From the NCBI RefSeq assembly GCF_964019545.1, contig NZ_OZ026451.1, positions 186,001-250,000 of the forward strand: a stretch of DNA of 64,000 nt. Reading direction: 5' to 3'. The position numbers and the translations under genes are program-made. This stretch comes from Rickettsiella endosymbiont of Xylota segnis. Lineage in GTDB: Bacteria > Pseudomonadota > Gammaproteobacteria > Diplorickettsiales > Diplorickettsiaceae. Of this stretch, positions 37,160 through 45,175 are shown piece by piece; the stretch's first letter is position 1, and every line of letters starts with the position of its first letter. The notes beneath the pieces were generated by a model that was given only the letters and a program-made list of their open reading frames with translations, made no database searches and was not told where the DNA came from.

Positions 37160-37540
37160 CTATCCCGCGTTCTTTTGCAGCATAAGTTGTTTTAACACTT
37201 TGTGAATCAATTAAACTATAGCTTGGTTTAGCTTGTTTCCCCATAGCAACTCGGCTCCTCTTCACTAAACTATCCATTATCCTTTCCCAAATCCCTTTGT
37301 CTTTTGCGCGTTTAAAAAAGCTATATACCGTTTTCCAGGGGGGGAAATTATTGGGTAATTGGCGCCATTGACAACCCGTTCTGGTTAAGTAAAAAACTGC
37401 ATTTACAAGTTCTCTTTTCTCATGCTTGCTATGATTTCCATAGTTTCCGTTTTCAAAATATCCTTTAATGAGTTTCCATTGCTTGTCTGTTACGTCGCTT
37501 GGATACAACATCTTTTTCTTATCCTTTATTTCATAGCTTG
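36840..37540 (-). mobile_element. Truncated IS5-family insertion sequence
   Basis: A minus-strand transposase in two frames, about 660 bases of coding DNA, is cut at its 3' end near 36840. The last family-like residues are ERTFSWLN, after which the sequence becomes phage-like. The 5' (right) end lies just past 37511 and next to a 42-base inverted repeat. I see no convincing matching terminal repeat on the left. The IS sits exactly between phage replication genes and the scaffold gene, where terminase and portal genes would lie in a P22-like phage. Confidence 0.75.
37113..37511 (-). CDS. IS5-family transposase, first frame
   Basis: 132 aa with the IS5 N-terminal pattern: YPSDVTDKQWKLIKGYF, NAVFYLTRTGCQWRQLPNNFPPW, and the DDE region start YSLIDSQSVKTT (first catalytic Asp in LIDSQ). 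It runs to an eight-A run where the protein should pass into the second frame (GGKK, then VKGRKRH). IS427-group elements join two frames this way through frameshifting, so this may be the normal design rather than damage. Confidence 0.8.
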   Translation of the reverse strand: MLYPSDVTDKQWKLIKGYFENGNYGNHSKHEKRELVNAVFYLTRTGCQWRQLPNNFPPWKTVYSFFKRAKDKGIWERIMDSLVKRSRVAMGKQAKPSYSLIDSQSVKTTYAAKERGIDGGKKSEGTKKAYCH

Positions 37541-37581
37541 TCTTTATAACCTAGTTTGATTTTTATTCAAATCATAAAGAC
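37540..37581. repeat. 42-base inverted repeat at the right edge of the IS
   Basis: GTCTTTAT and ATAAAGAC form perfect 8-bp outer arms, with inner GTTTGA/TCAAAT adding a second stem. It lies 29 bases beyond the transposase start, so it may belong to the IS end, be the former target, or be a stem-loop before the phage head genes. About 190 bases without a gene follow up to 37775. Confidence 0.45.
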
Positions 37582-37774
37582 AGGTTCTTACTATTTTTTT
37601 GATGAAAAAAAATTTCAGTTTGCTCCAAAAATGAATTTTATCGAGCAACCCCTACATAATGGACTCGCTATTTTTATTCATTGTTTAGATAATAACTCTA
37701 TCAATACAAAGTATTTATTGAGAGTCTCTACATCACAGAGTTATAGGATTAATAAGTCAAAAAAGATAAAAATA

Positions 37775-38428
37775 ATGAGTGAAAATCTAATAATAGAAAA
37801 CAATCCAAAACCTGAAAAAAGTATTGAAAGTAATTCTTCAATACCGATTGAAAAAACAATACCGCCAGTCATTGAGAATGTTGTTGAAAAAACAAAATAT
37901 CAAACCTATGAACAAGATAAACTAGCTCCACAGCCAATTAATCCTCCTGCTACACAGGCTTCAACGTCATTAACAACCGAAGATGTACAAAATTTGATTG
38001 CAAACCATACGGTGCAGCAAGCGAATGAATGGCAAGCTCAACAAATCGCACAGCAGTTTTTAGGTAAATTAACGGCAGCTAAAGATAAATATCCTGATTT
38101 TGAAGAAACAATAGCGAATCTCGAAGTACACAAATTTCCTGAAGTCGTGCAATTAGCTAATAATTACGATAATACCGCGGATATTATGTATGAATTAGGT
38201 AAAAATCCTAGTAAAGCGGTGATATTAAAACAATTAGCTCAATTGAATCCTAAAATGGGTGCTTTAGAAATACAGCGCTTATCGGATTCCATTAAACAAA
38301 ATCAAGCTGCAAAACAAGGGCCAATCGCACATCCACCTCTTTCTCAACTCTCACCCTCATTAACAAAAATAGATAATGGTCCAGTTACCGTCAGTGATTA
38401 TCGTAATCAAGCTTGGTTACGCGCTTAA
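37775..38428 (+). CDS. Probable phage scaffold/head-assembly protein
   Basis: The frame opens upstream inside the IS edge, but ATG at 37775 (MSENLIIENNPKPEKS) is the likely start, giving 217 aa. It is Gln/Pro/Lys-rich, with a disordered N-terminal half and a helical C-terminal half (EWQAQQIAQQFLGKLTAAKDKYPDF, then IADIMYELGKNP-like text at NTADIMYELGKNPSKA). This is the profile of P22-type scaffolding proteins, and its position directly before the coat gene agrees. Sequence recognition alone is weak; position carries the call. Confidence 0.65.
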   Translation: MSENLIIENNPKPEKSIESNSSIPIEKTIPPVIENVVEKTKYQTYEQDKLAPQPINPPATQASTSLTTEDVQNLIANHTVQQANEWQAQQIAQQFLGKLTAAKDKYPDFEETIANLEVHKFPEVVQLANNYDNTADIMYELGKNPSKAVILKQLAQLNPKMGALEIQRLSDSIKQNQAAKQGPIAHPPLSQLSPSLTKIDNGPVTVSDYRNQAWLRA

Positions 38429-38490
38429 CTGCTGATTCACTTAACCATTATCTCCACAATAATAATACGAATGTACGGAGATTATTTTTC

Positions 38491-39732
38491 ATGACATTGC
38501 CCAATAACAATCTAGAACAAGTTGTTACCTATCAAGCGTCGAGTTTAGCGTATTTATTAAATCTAAATTGCTTTGTTTCAACCGCAAATACTCAATTTAA
38601 AAACTTTGAAAAGGTTGAGGCAAATTTAGGCGATACGATTAGTTTTGATAAACCGCCTCGCTATGTCACCAACGATTCTTTGATTGCAAAATTTCAAGAC
38701 TCTGAACATCGTGAACATACACTGACTGTTGATAAAGCCGCCAATACCGCATATGCCTTTAATGTGCAGCAGTTTATTTTTAATGTCAGAGATTATATGG
38801 AAAAATTTGGTAAAGCTGCCATTGCAGAATTATCAGCCAAAGTAGAAGCCGATGTTGCCTGTAATGCCTTAACCCATACCTATCGTTTTTATGGTGATGG
38901 AAAAAAAGCGCTTAATAGTTATGGTGATTTGGCGCAGATGTTAGCGAATTATCGTAATTACGGAGCGTCACAAGACTCTCCAAAGGTTTATTTACCCGAT
39001 ATGGCAATACCCTCAATTATTAATAGTGGATTAAGCCAATTTGTGTTAGATCGAAATAAAGAAGCGGCAAATTCTTGGGAACTCGGTAATTTTGCACGTG
39101 CGCAATTTTATCAGTCCAATTTATTACCCATTCATTTAGCGGGAGATTGCGGTAATGCCGGTACGATATTAACGGTAGAAAGTACCAATGATCCGAGTGG
39201 TAAAAATATCACGCAGTTAACGTTAAGTGGTGTTGATAAAAAATCAGTGAATGCCTTTAAAGCCAATGATCTGATTCAATTTCAAGATACTGATTTATTT
39301 AAACTGCGTTACTTAACATTCATTGGCCATCAACCTTCGGCACAACCTGTGCAGTGTCGAGTGATTAAAGATGCTGCTTCCGATGATAAAGGCAATGTGA
39401 CCATTAATATTTTCCCTGCTTTAGTGGCTGACTCGAGTACTGCGCATCAAAATATCTCCACTAACATTGTCAAAGGTATGCAAATCAAAGCCTTACCTAA
39501 TCACAGGGCAGGTTTAATTGTCGGCAGCAATGCCTTATATGTGGGCATGCCCCGTTTACCAGAAGAAGTTCCTTTTCCTACGGCTAATAAGTCAGACAGT
39601 GATACAGGTGTATCCATTCGCATGTATTACGGCTCTCTGTTCGGTCAAAATCAACGAGGTTTTGTGCATGATGTGATTTGGGGATCCACCTTAGTGGATG
39701 AATATGCCATGAGAATTGTGTTTCCAGTTTAA
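38491..39732 (+). CDS. Phage major coat protein, P22 gp5-like
   Basis: ATG at 38491 has CGGAG ten bases upstream; the longer frame from 38413 overlaps the scaffold gene and lacks a site. The 413-aa protein matches the P22-type HK97-fold coat family: FVSTANTQFKNFEKVEANLGDTI, the E-loop/long-helix region DYMEKFGKAAIAELSAKVEADVA, and a closing SIRMYYGSLFGQ and DEYAMRIVFPV. A middle insertion (about 230-330, SGVDKKSVNAFKANDLI and NVTINIFPALV) fits the I-domain or spine of P22 coat. It builds the procapsid with the upstream scaffold. Confidence 0.85.
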   Translation: MTLPNNNLEQVVTYQASSLAYLLNLNCFVSTANTQFKNFEKVEANLGDTISFDKPPRYVTNDSLIAKFQDSEHREHTLTVDKAANTAYAFNVQQFIFNVRDYMEKFGKAAIAELSAKVEADVACNALTHTYRFYGDGKKALNSYGDLAQMLANYRNYGASQDSPKVYLPDMAIPSIINSGLSQFVLDRNKEAANSWELGNFARAQFYQSNLLPIHLAGDCGNAGTILTVESTNDPSGKNITQLTLSGVDKKSVNAFKANDLIQFQDTDLFKLRYLTFIGHQPSAQPVQCRVIKDAASDDKGNVTINIFPALVADSSTAHQNISTNIVKGMQIKALPNHRAGLIVGSNALYVGMPRLPEEVPFPTANKSDSDTGVSIRMYYGSLFGQNQRGFVHDVIWGSTLVDEYAMRIVFPV

Positions 39733-39754
39733 AAAATAATAAAAAGGATCCTGC

Positions 39755-40417
39755 ATGCCTTCCACGGTAACTGAATTAATTATTAAAGCTTGGACTTTAT
39801 CCGGTATCGTCGCAGCCCAAGCAGAGACAGTCAGTGGTGATCAATTAAAAGATGGTCTTGAACATCTGAATGATTTTCTTGCCTTGCAAAATGCTAATTC
39901 CCGAATGATCCCTTATATACGTGTTGGAAACCTAACCTGTATACCTAATTCTGAAGAATTGTTTGTTAAACATTTGCTTAACATAGATGCATTGACGCTG
40001 AGGGTAGAAGAGCCACGCAGTTATGCTTTACAAACGTTACCTTTATTAGGAAGAAAAGAATATTTTACGCACGATTATCCTTTTTTTTTACGGCCACGGT
40101 TTTATCATTTAGAAAAAATCAAAGGGGGTAGCTTACTGTTTTTAAACCCAACACCCGATAAAGCCTATCCACTTAAACTGGTTGGAAAATTTGGCTTAAC
40201 CGAAGTGAGCTATAACGATGATTTAAGCCTATTTTACGATCGCGACTATCTTCTCTACCTCCGTTATGGTTTAGCCGACACGCTTTGTGACTTCTATAAC
40301 CATCCCTTTTCAGCTAAAGGAAAATTAAAAGAAATAGAAACTAAACTGCGTGATCAATCACCCCTCGATCTTAGTATGGGAAAAATCTCTCTGTTCAATT
40401 TAGGAAGATCAATATGA
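39755..40417 (+). CDS. P22 gp4-like head-tail adaptor (tail accessory factor)
   Basis: 220 aa. The N terminus VTELIIKAWTLSGIVAA with DGLEHLNDFLALQNANSRMIPY is typical of P22 gp4-like proteins, which bind beneath the portal ring and begin tail assembly. It lies between the coat gene and the gp10-like gene, the P22 gene order, and overlaps the next start by 4 bases. P22 gp4 also has a muralytic activity; nothing here shows whether that is kept. Confidence 0.78.
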   Translation: MPSTVTELIIKAWTLSGIVAAQAETVSGDQLKDGLEHLNDFLALQNANSRMIPYIRVGNLTCIPNSEELFVKHLLNIDALTLRVEEPRSYALQTLPLLGRKEYFTHDYPFFLRPRFYHLEKIKGGSLLFLNPTPDKAYPLKLVGKFGLTEVSYNDDLSLFYDRDYLLYLRYGLADTLCDFYNHPFSAKGKLKEIETKLRDQSPLDLSMGKISLFNLGRSI

Positions 40418-41805
40418 AGCAGCTGCCTGTCGCTATCGTAGGTGGCAATGGTTTTGGTCGTTATCCGATTATCTCGCGAGAAGAAACGTTTAATATGATA
40501 GTGAGTGATGATTTTTTAGTACCGTTTGCAGGTTATAAGAAAGTTTTAGCCATTTCAGAAAAAGGATCAGGCCGCGGATTATTTAACAGTGTGCGTTTTG
40601 GTAATCTGATTGCAGTCATAGATAACGGTGTTTATATCATTGGATCGACTTTGCATGCACAACGCATTGGTAGCTTAGAAACCTTTGAAGGTGATGTGCT
40701 CATTGCTGAAAATGAAAAAGAAGAAATCGCTATTTGCGATCATAAAGATATTTTTATTTTTAATTATCGTGAATCGACTTTTAAAAAAGCCGTTTTAGAT
40801 TTTATTCCGAGTTACGTCAGTTACCACAATGGTCGATTTCTTTCTTGTGATAGTGAACGTGCCGAATGGCGATTATGTAATGAAGAGAACAGTTTAGTCT
40901 GGCCTGCGGATGCATCTCATGTCGGAGAGTTTCAAACCAAAGCAGATAATCCCTTAGCGGTTATTCCCTTGCCTGGAAGAGGTAACAGTCTTTTTGTGAT
41001 GGGATCGAGTGTCACTGAATGTTGGACGGATATCGGAATGAATTTATTTCCGTATCAGCGTGCTTCTAGCTTCAACATCGATTATGGCTGTTTAAATCCA
41101 GCCACGATTGCAAGTAGTGATGAATTTATCGTCTGGCTTGCCGCGAACGAAAAATCAGGCCCTGTCATTATGCTCAGCGATGGGGGATCAGCAAAGCAAA
41201 TCTCTACCGAAGGCATTAATTTTAAGTTATCCCAGCTAAAGAACCCAAATAATGCTTATGGTTTTTTATTTAAGCAAGATGGGCATTTACTCTATGTGCT
41301 TAGTTTTCCGGATGACGAGCTTACCTATGCGTATGATTTTGCAACCCAACATTTTTTTACATTAACGAATCATCAATTGGGCGCGCATATTGCCAAACGC
41401 GCGGTGTTTTACCATAACAGTTATTATTTCATTAGCTTTATGGATGGTCATATTTATGAATTGAATTCTCGCTATACAGACGGTGATGAAAAAGAAATCC
41501 CTCGTATTAGAATAACGGCACCGATTAGATCACCGGATACAGATTTTTTTATTACACAAAAATTAGTGATTCCCATTGAACAAGGCCATAGTTCGTCCTT
41601 ACAACGCGTCGATTTATCCTTATCAAAAGATGGTGGGGTTAGTTTTGGCTCCAATATCCCTAAAATCTTAAATCCTTTAGCCCATCGACAAAATCGTTTG
41701 ATCTGGTGGCAATTAGGTCGTGCTAACCATTTAACCTTACAACTTCGCTTATGGAGCTTCGATCGTTTTGTTGTTGGCAATGGATGTTTAAGCCTAACTG
41801 CATGA
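40414..41805 (+). CDS. P22 gp10-like packaged-DNA stabilisation (tail hub) protein
   Basis: 463 aa, rich in beta strands. Its pattern matches gp10: EETFNMIVSDDFLVPFAGYKKV, SGRGLFNSVRFGNLIAVID, YHNGRFLSCDSERAEW, VMGSSVTECWTDIGMN and PYQRASSFNIDYGC. Gp10 plugs the gp4 ring and carries the tail needle and spikes. No separate gp26 needle gene was found downstream. Overlaps on both sides as ATGA show that it belongs to one late operon. Confidence 0.85.
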   Translation: MKQLPVAIVGGNGFGRYPIISREETFNMIVSDDFLVPFAGYKKVLAISEKGSGRGLFNSVRFGNLIAVIDNGVYIIGSTLHAQRIGSLETFEGDVLIAENEKEEIAICDHKDIFIFNYRESTFKKAVLDFIPSYVSYHNGRFLSCDSERAEWRLCNEENSLVWPADASHVGEFQTKADNPLAVIPLPGRGNSLFVMGSSVTECWTDIGMNLFPYQRASSFNIDYGCLNPATIASSDEFIVWLAANEKSGPVIMLSDGGSAKQISTEGINFKLSQLKNPNNAYGFLFKQDGHLLYVLSFPDDELTYAYDFATQHFFTLTNHQLGAHIAKRAVFYHNSYYFISFMDGHIYELNSRYTDGDEKEIPRIRITAPIRSPDTDFFITQKLVIPIEQGHSSSLQRVDLSLSKDGGVSFGSNIPKILNPLAHRQNRLIWWQLGRANHLTLQLRLWSFDRFVVGNGCLSLTA

Positions 41806-42065
41806 AGATCTCTAACTTACCGCATGAAAAACCAATTGATGATAATGGCCAATGGACAGCCGCCTGGAGTTTGTGGCTCCAAGAACTGAACGGAATATTA
41901 CAAAAACAGCTGTCTGATCAGGGTTTGCGAATACCTCAGCAAACAACAAATATTATTACGCAATTAAATAAGACAAATAACACAGGAAGCATTATTTATG
42001 ATTCTGATACACAACAATTTAAGGGAAATGTGAATGGCACCTTTAAGGTATTTCAACTGGATTAA
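41802..42065 (+). CDS. Small phage virion-region protein
   Basis: 87 aa starting at the ATGA overlap with the gp10-like gene (MKISNLPHEKPIDDNG). It has an amphipathic helix (WTAAWSLWLQELNGILQKQL) and a C-terminal beta pattern (TGSIIYDSDTQQFKGNVNG). It takes the slot of P22 gp26/gp14, but no homology can be claimed. A helical needle fragment or a head-completion protein are possibilities. Confidence 0.6.
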   Translation: MKISNLPHEKPIDDNGQWTAAWSLWLQELNGILQKQLSDQGLRIPQQTTNIITQLNKTNNTGSIIYDSDTQQFKGNVNGTFKVFQLD

Positions 42066-42071
42066 GTTCGC

Positions 42072-42650
42072 ATGAGTTTTTTAAGTGGTATCGGTGATTT
42101 GTTTGGCGGCAATAATGCTGGTAACCAAGCGATGGATTACTACAATCAAATACCGGATATTTTAAAGCAATATTTAAAACCTTATGCGGACAGAGGCAAT
42201 GCGGTTTATCCCTCATTACAGCAACATACCGATCAACTACTCAATGATCCCGGCGGATTATTAAATCACTTAAGTCAAGGTTATCAGCAATCTCCTGGTT
42301 ATCAGTTCCAAGTTAATCAAGCACAACAAGCATCGAATCGTGCTTCAGCATCAAAAGGGATGCTAGGCAGTCCTATGCAACAACAACAAATGGCAGGCAC
42401 CGCTAATGGATTAGCGCAGCAAGACTTTAATCAATATTTAAGTCACGTACTTGGGTTGTATGGCCAAGGTTTAAATAACGAACAAGGGATTTATAACAAT
42501 GGTGCTAATGCCTCTCATAGCTTAGGCGAAAACTTATCTAATGCATTGATGTCTCAAGGTAACTTAGCTTATTCCAATGCAAACAATCAAAACCAATCCA
42601 ATCAACAATTGCTCGGCATGTTATTGGGATTGGCGGGTGGATTTTTATAG
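42072..42650 (+). CDS. Probable phage DNA-ejection (injection) protein
   Basis: 192 aa, Gln/Asn/Gly-rich. The stretch SPGYQFQVNQAQQASNRASA followed by GMLGSPMQQQQMAGTANGLA is a pattern shared by many podovirus internal or injection proteins. A hydrophobic tail (LLGMLLGLAGGFL) suggests membrane contact. It takes the place of P22 gp7, the first of three ejection proteins, and the next two genes follow with short or no gaps. Confidence 0.65.
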   Translation: MSFLSGIGDLFGGNNAGNQAMDYYNQIPDILKQYLKPYADRGNAVYPSLQQHTDQLLNDPGGLLNHLSQGYQQSPGYQFQVNQAQQASNRASASKGMLGSPMQQQQMAGTANGLAQQDFNQYLSHVLGLYGQGLNNEQGIYNNGANASHSLGENLSNALMSQGNLAYSNANNQNQSNQQLLGMLLGLAGGFL

Positions 42651-42658
42651 GAATAAAC

Positions 42659-43822
42659 ATGGCCATACCCGTCCAACAATTTCCCATCTTATCGCCGCAA
42701 CAAGCCAATCCCTTAGGAGCGGGGTTAGCCGCTGGGGGAAATTTAGTACAACAGTTTATTCAAAATCATTTTTTAAAGAACAATGAACAAGAACATCTAC
42801 AAAAAAAACAACTGGCCAATGCTTTGGCACACATTCAATTGCAGTTTGCCCCAGAAAATATGCAAACATCGATGGCCTATAAACAAGCACAAATACCTTA
42901 TGTGCAAGCTCAAACAGAAAAAACCAAACAAGCAACACAATTAGCTCCGTTAGATGCACTGATAAAAGCCCAACAAGCTGCACAGGTAGGATCTCGTTTT
43001 GGAGGTGCCTATCAAATGGCGCGCGCATTACAAGCCATGTCACCAGCAGCGCGTCAACTCTGGGTTGCACAAAATCAATCTCAATACAATCAAATGATCG
43101 CGGATTTGGGCAATCAAACAAGAGCTAACTTTGTAACACCTGAAATTTTAAAAAAATACTTCCCACAACTTGAACCAAGTCCTGAACAAATGCCATCTAA
43201 CAGAGAGCTGTACACATTGGGTTCTGCATTAAATCAAAAAGCACATTTTAATTCTCCAACATCGGATCATGTGCAACAAACCCAATTAGCCAATCAAATT
43301 TCAGCGAATAATGCGTTAACCACGACAGCCACTCGACGTCAATACGAAGGCGCACTGCAAGTAGAAAGCATTTTTAATGATAAAGGCTTCCAATTACAAG
43401 CACAAAATGCGGCTGTTTATGCAGGGGTATTAGGAAAAGGTAAAGCGGCTTCAACCGCACTCTCGCAAACCAATCCTAAAGCCTATGAAGATTATTTAGC
43501 GTTTAAATATCAGAACATGCCCTTATTAGAAAGTCGAATTAAAACGCTAGACCAAATGGGTGCGACTGATACGCAACGTCAATTATTAGAAAATATGCTC
43601 GGTAAAACAGCGAATGCCTTAACGTCTAATCCGCAGCAATTCATTATTCAACTGAATGCATTAGGAAAAACCTTAAATCTTGTGGCGCGATCAGTACAAT
43701 CCTCTGCTTCTCCATTAACTTCGATAAATCGAATTAAGGATTTTAGTGCTATCCCAGAAGCCACTAAAAGCATCAATGGCAAAACCTATCATAAAATTCA
43801 AGGACAGTGGGTGGAATCATGA
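42659..43822 (+). CDS. Probable phage ejection/internal virion protein
   Basis: 387 aa, Gln/Ala-rich and mostly helical. It opens with FPILSPQQANPLGAGLAAGGN, a glycine-rich hydrophobic start, and then a long helical part (EHLQKKQLANALAHIQLQF, MQTSMAYKQAQIPYVQAQTE). It has the composition and position of P22 gp20. It overlaps the next gene by 4 bases. Base composition has less A/T than the orphan cargo genes nearby. Confidence 0.55.
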   Translation: MAIPVQQFPILSPQQANPLGAGLAAGGNLVQQFIQNHFLKNNEQEHLQKKQLANALAHIQLQFAPENMQTSMAYKQAQIPYVQAQTEKTKQATQLAPLDALIKAQQAAQVGSRFGGAYQMARALQAMSPAARQLWVAQNQSQYNQMIADLGNQTRANFVTPEILKKYFPQLEPSPEQMPSNRELYTLGSALNQKAHFNSPTSDHVQQTQLANQISANNALTTTATRRQYEGALQVESIFNDKGFQLQAQNAAVYAGVLGKGKAASTALSQTNPKAYEDYLAFKYQNMPLLESRIKTLDQMGATDTQRQLLENMLGKTANALTSNPQQFIIQLNALGKTLNLVARSVQSSASPLTSINRIKDFSAIPEATKSINGKTYHKIQGQWVES

Positions 43823-45162
43823 AAGTCGTCATTGATCCAGAAATTTTAAAACAATTAGAAAGTGAGCCACTTAATCAAAATGCTGTAATGAATCATCACA
43901 ATCCACTCTTTAATTTTTTAGCAGGAGCCGGTGGTGCACTACAAAATAATTTAGCGAATTTACCTTATAGCCCGATTCCTTCTGCGCCTGAAGCACAAGG
44001 GCTGTCAGGACAATTAGGTGATGTTGCAGGTAATCTATTAGGTTTTTTAGGTGGTGGTGAAGTACTCAATACTGCACGAGGGATGAGTGAAAGCTTGCCT
44101 CTGATGGGTCGATTAGCTAAGACATTAAGTGGTGAAGGTTCCGCGGGAATAGCCAGAAGGTTATCTGGAACAGCATTAGGTGGCGCTTTAGAAAAGCCTA
44201 ACGATAGAATGCAAGGCGCTGAAAACGGGGCTTTATTAGCAGGCGCAGGTGAATCAATTCCTTTAGCCCTAAAAGGCATTCATCACGCAGCAGAATTTAT
44301 TAATCCTCAACATTTTACCAATAAATTAGCAGCGTCTATTAAAGGTGCTTATGAAAACAGTAAAGCAGAAGCCAAAAAATACTATGCTTCTGTTTTAGAT
44401 CATTTCGGACAGGAAAAAATAAATACGAATCAAATAAATCACTATGAGAAATGGAATAAGAAAGACAGCTTGTCGGCTTATGATGCTAAATTAAAAGACT
44501 TGCATCAAGACTTTCTCAATACCCCCACTTTAGAAAAGGCGCATCAACTTCAAAGCCAATTAGGTTCTAAGAGTAGCCAGTTATCGAACAGTAAACACCT
44601 CGATATTCACACCCATAATGCCATCGCCGATCTAAAGCAAGCACGTTCAGCCTTACAAAGTGACATAAGCAATTTTTTACAACAAAAAAATAGCGATGTG
44701 TTAAATCAATACCAAGACGCGTCCAAGTTTTATAAAAACACGGTTATTCCTTATCATGCAGAACCTTTTATTTCAAAAATAGCTATGGGCGATGTAAAAA
44801 CATCGACGCCTAAAAAACTAAGCCATGCGTTGACGAGTTTGTCTGAGAAGGAAGCAGTAACTTCTCATCATTATCTACAACAGGCTCTAGAACATTTAAA
44901 TAGCAAAATAAACCGCGGAAAAATGACCAGTCAACTCGCATCATTAGTAACAGGTGCAGGATTAGGAGAGATGAGTTACCCAGGTGGTTTAGGCGCACTC
45001 GGTGGATTAGTCGGTGGAGGTGCCGCGCATCAGTATGTCTTACCTAAGCTGCTTGATTTAGCAGCGAATCCCTATGTGGCTGAACAATTAAAAAAATTAA
45101 ATGCTCCTTATCACCTACTCACTCAAGGTTTAATCGCGCATCAATTAACAAATAAAAAATAA
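43819..45162 (+). CDS. Probable phage ejection/internal virion protein
   Basis: Start at the ATGA overlap (43819), 447 aa. A Gly/Ala-rich region at 70-150 (GDVAGNLLGFLGGGEVLNTARG) and another near the C terminus (GLGEMSYPGGLGALGGLVGGGAA) are likely membrane-active. Between them lies a Lys/Gln-rich helical segment. It is in the P22 gp16 position. I see no lysozyme or transglycosylase motif. Confidence 0.55.
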   Translation: MKVVIDPEILKQLESEPLNQNAVMNHHNPLFNFLAGAGGALQNNLANLPYSPIPSAPEAQGLSGQLGDVAGNLLGFLGGGEVLNTARGMSESLPLMGRLAKTLSGEGSAGIARRLSGTALGGALEKPNDRMQGAENGALLAGAGESIPLALKGIHHAAEFINPQHFTNKLAASIKGAYENSKAEAKKYYASVLDHFGQEKINTNQINHYEKWNKKDSLSAYDAKLKDLHQDFLNTPTLEKAHQLQSQLGSKSSQLSNSKHLDIHTHNAIADLKQARSALQSDISNFLQQKNSDVLNQYQDASKFYKNTVIPYHAEPFISKIAMGDVKTSTPKKLSHALTSLSEKEAVTSHHYLQQALEHLNSKINRGKMTSQLASLVTGAGLGEMSYPGGLGALGGLVGGGAAHQYVLPKLLDLAANPYVAEQLKKLNAPYHLLTQGLIAHQLTNKK

Positions 45163-45175
45163 CCAGGATAATTCT

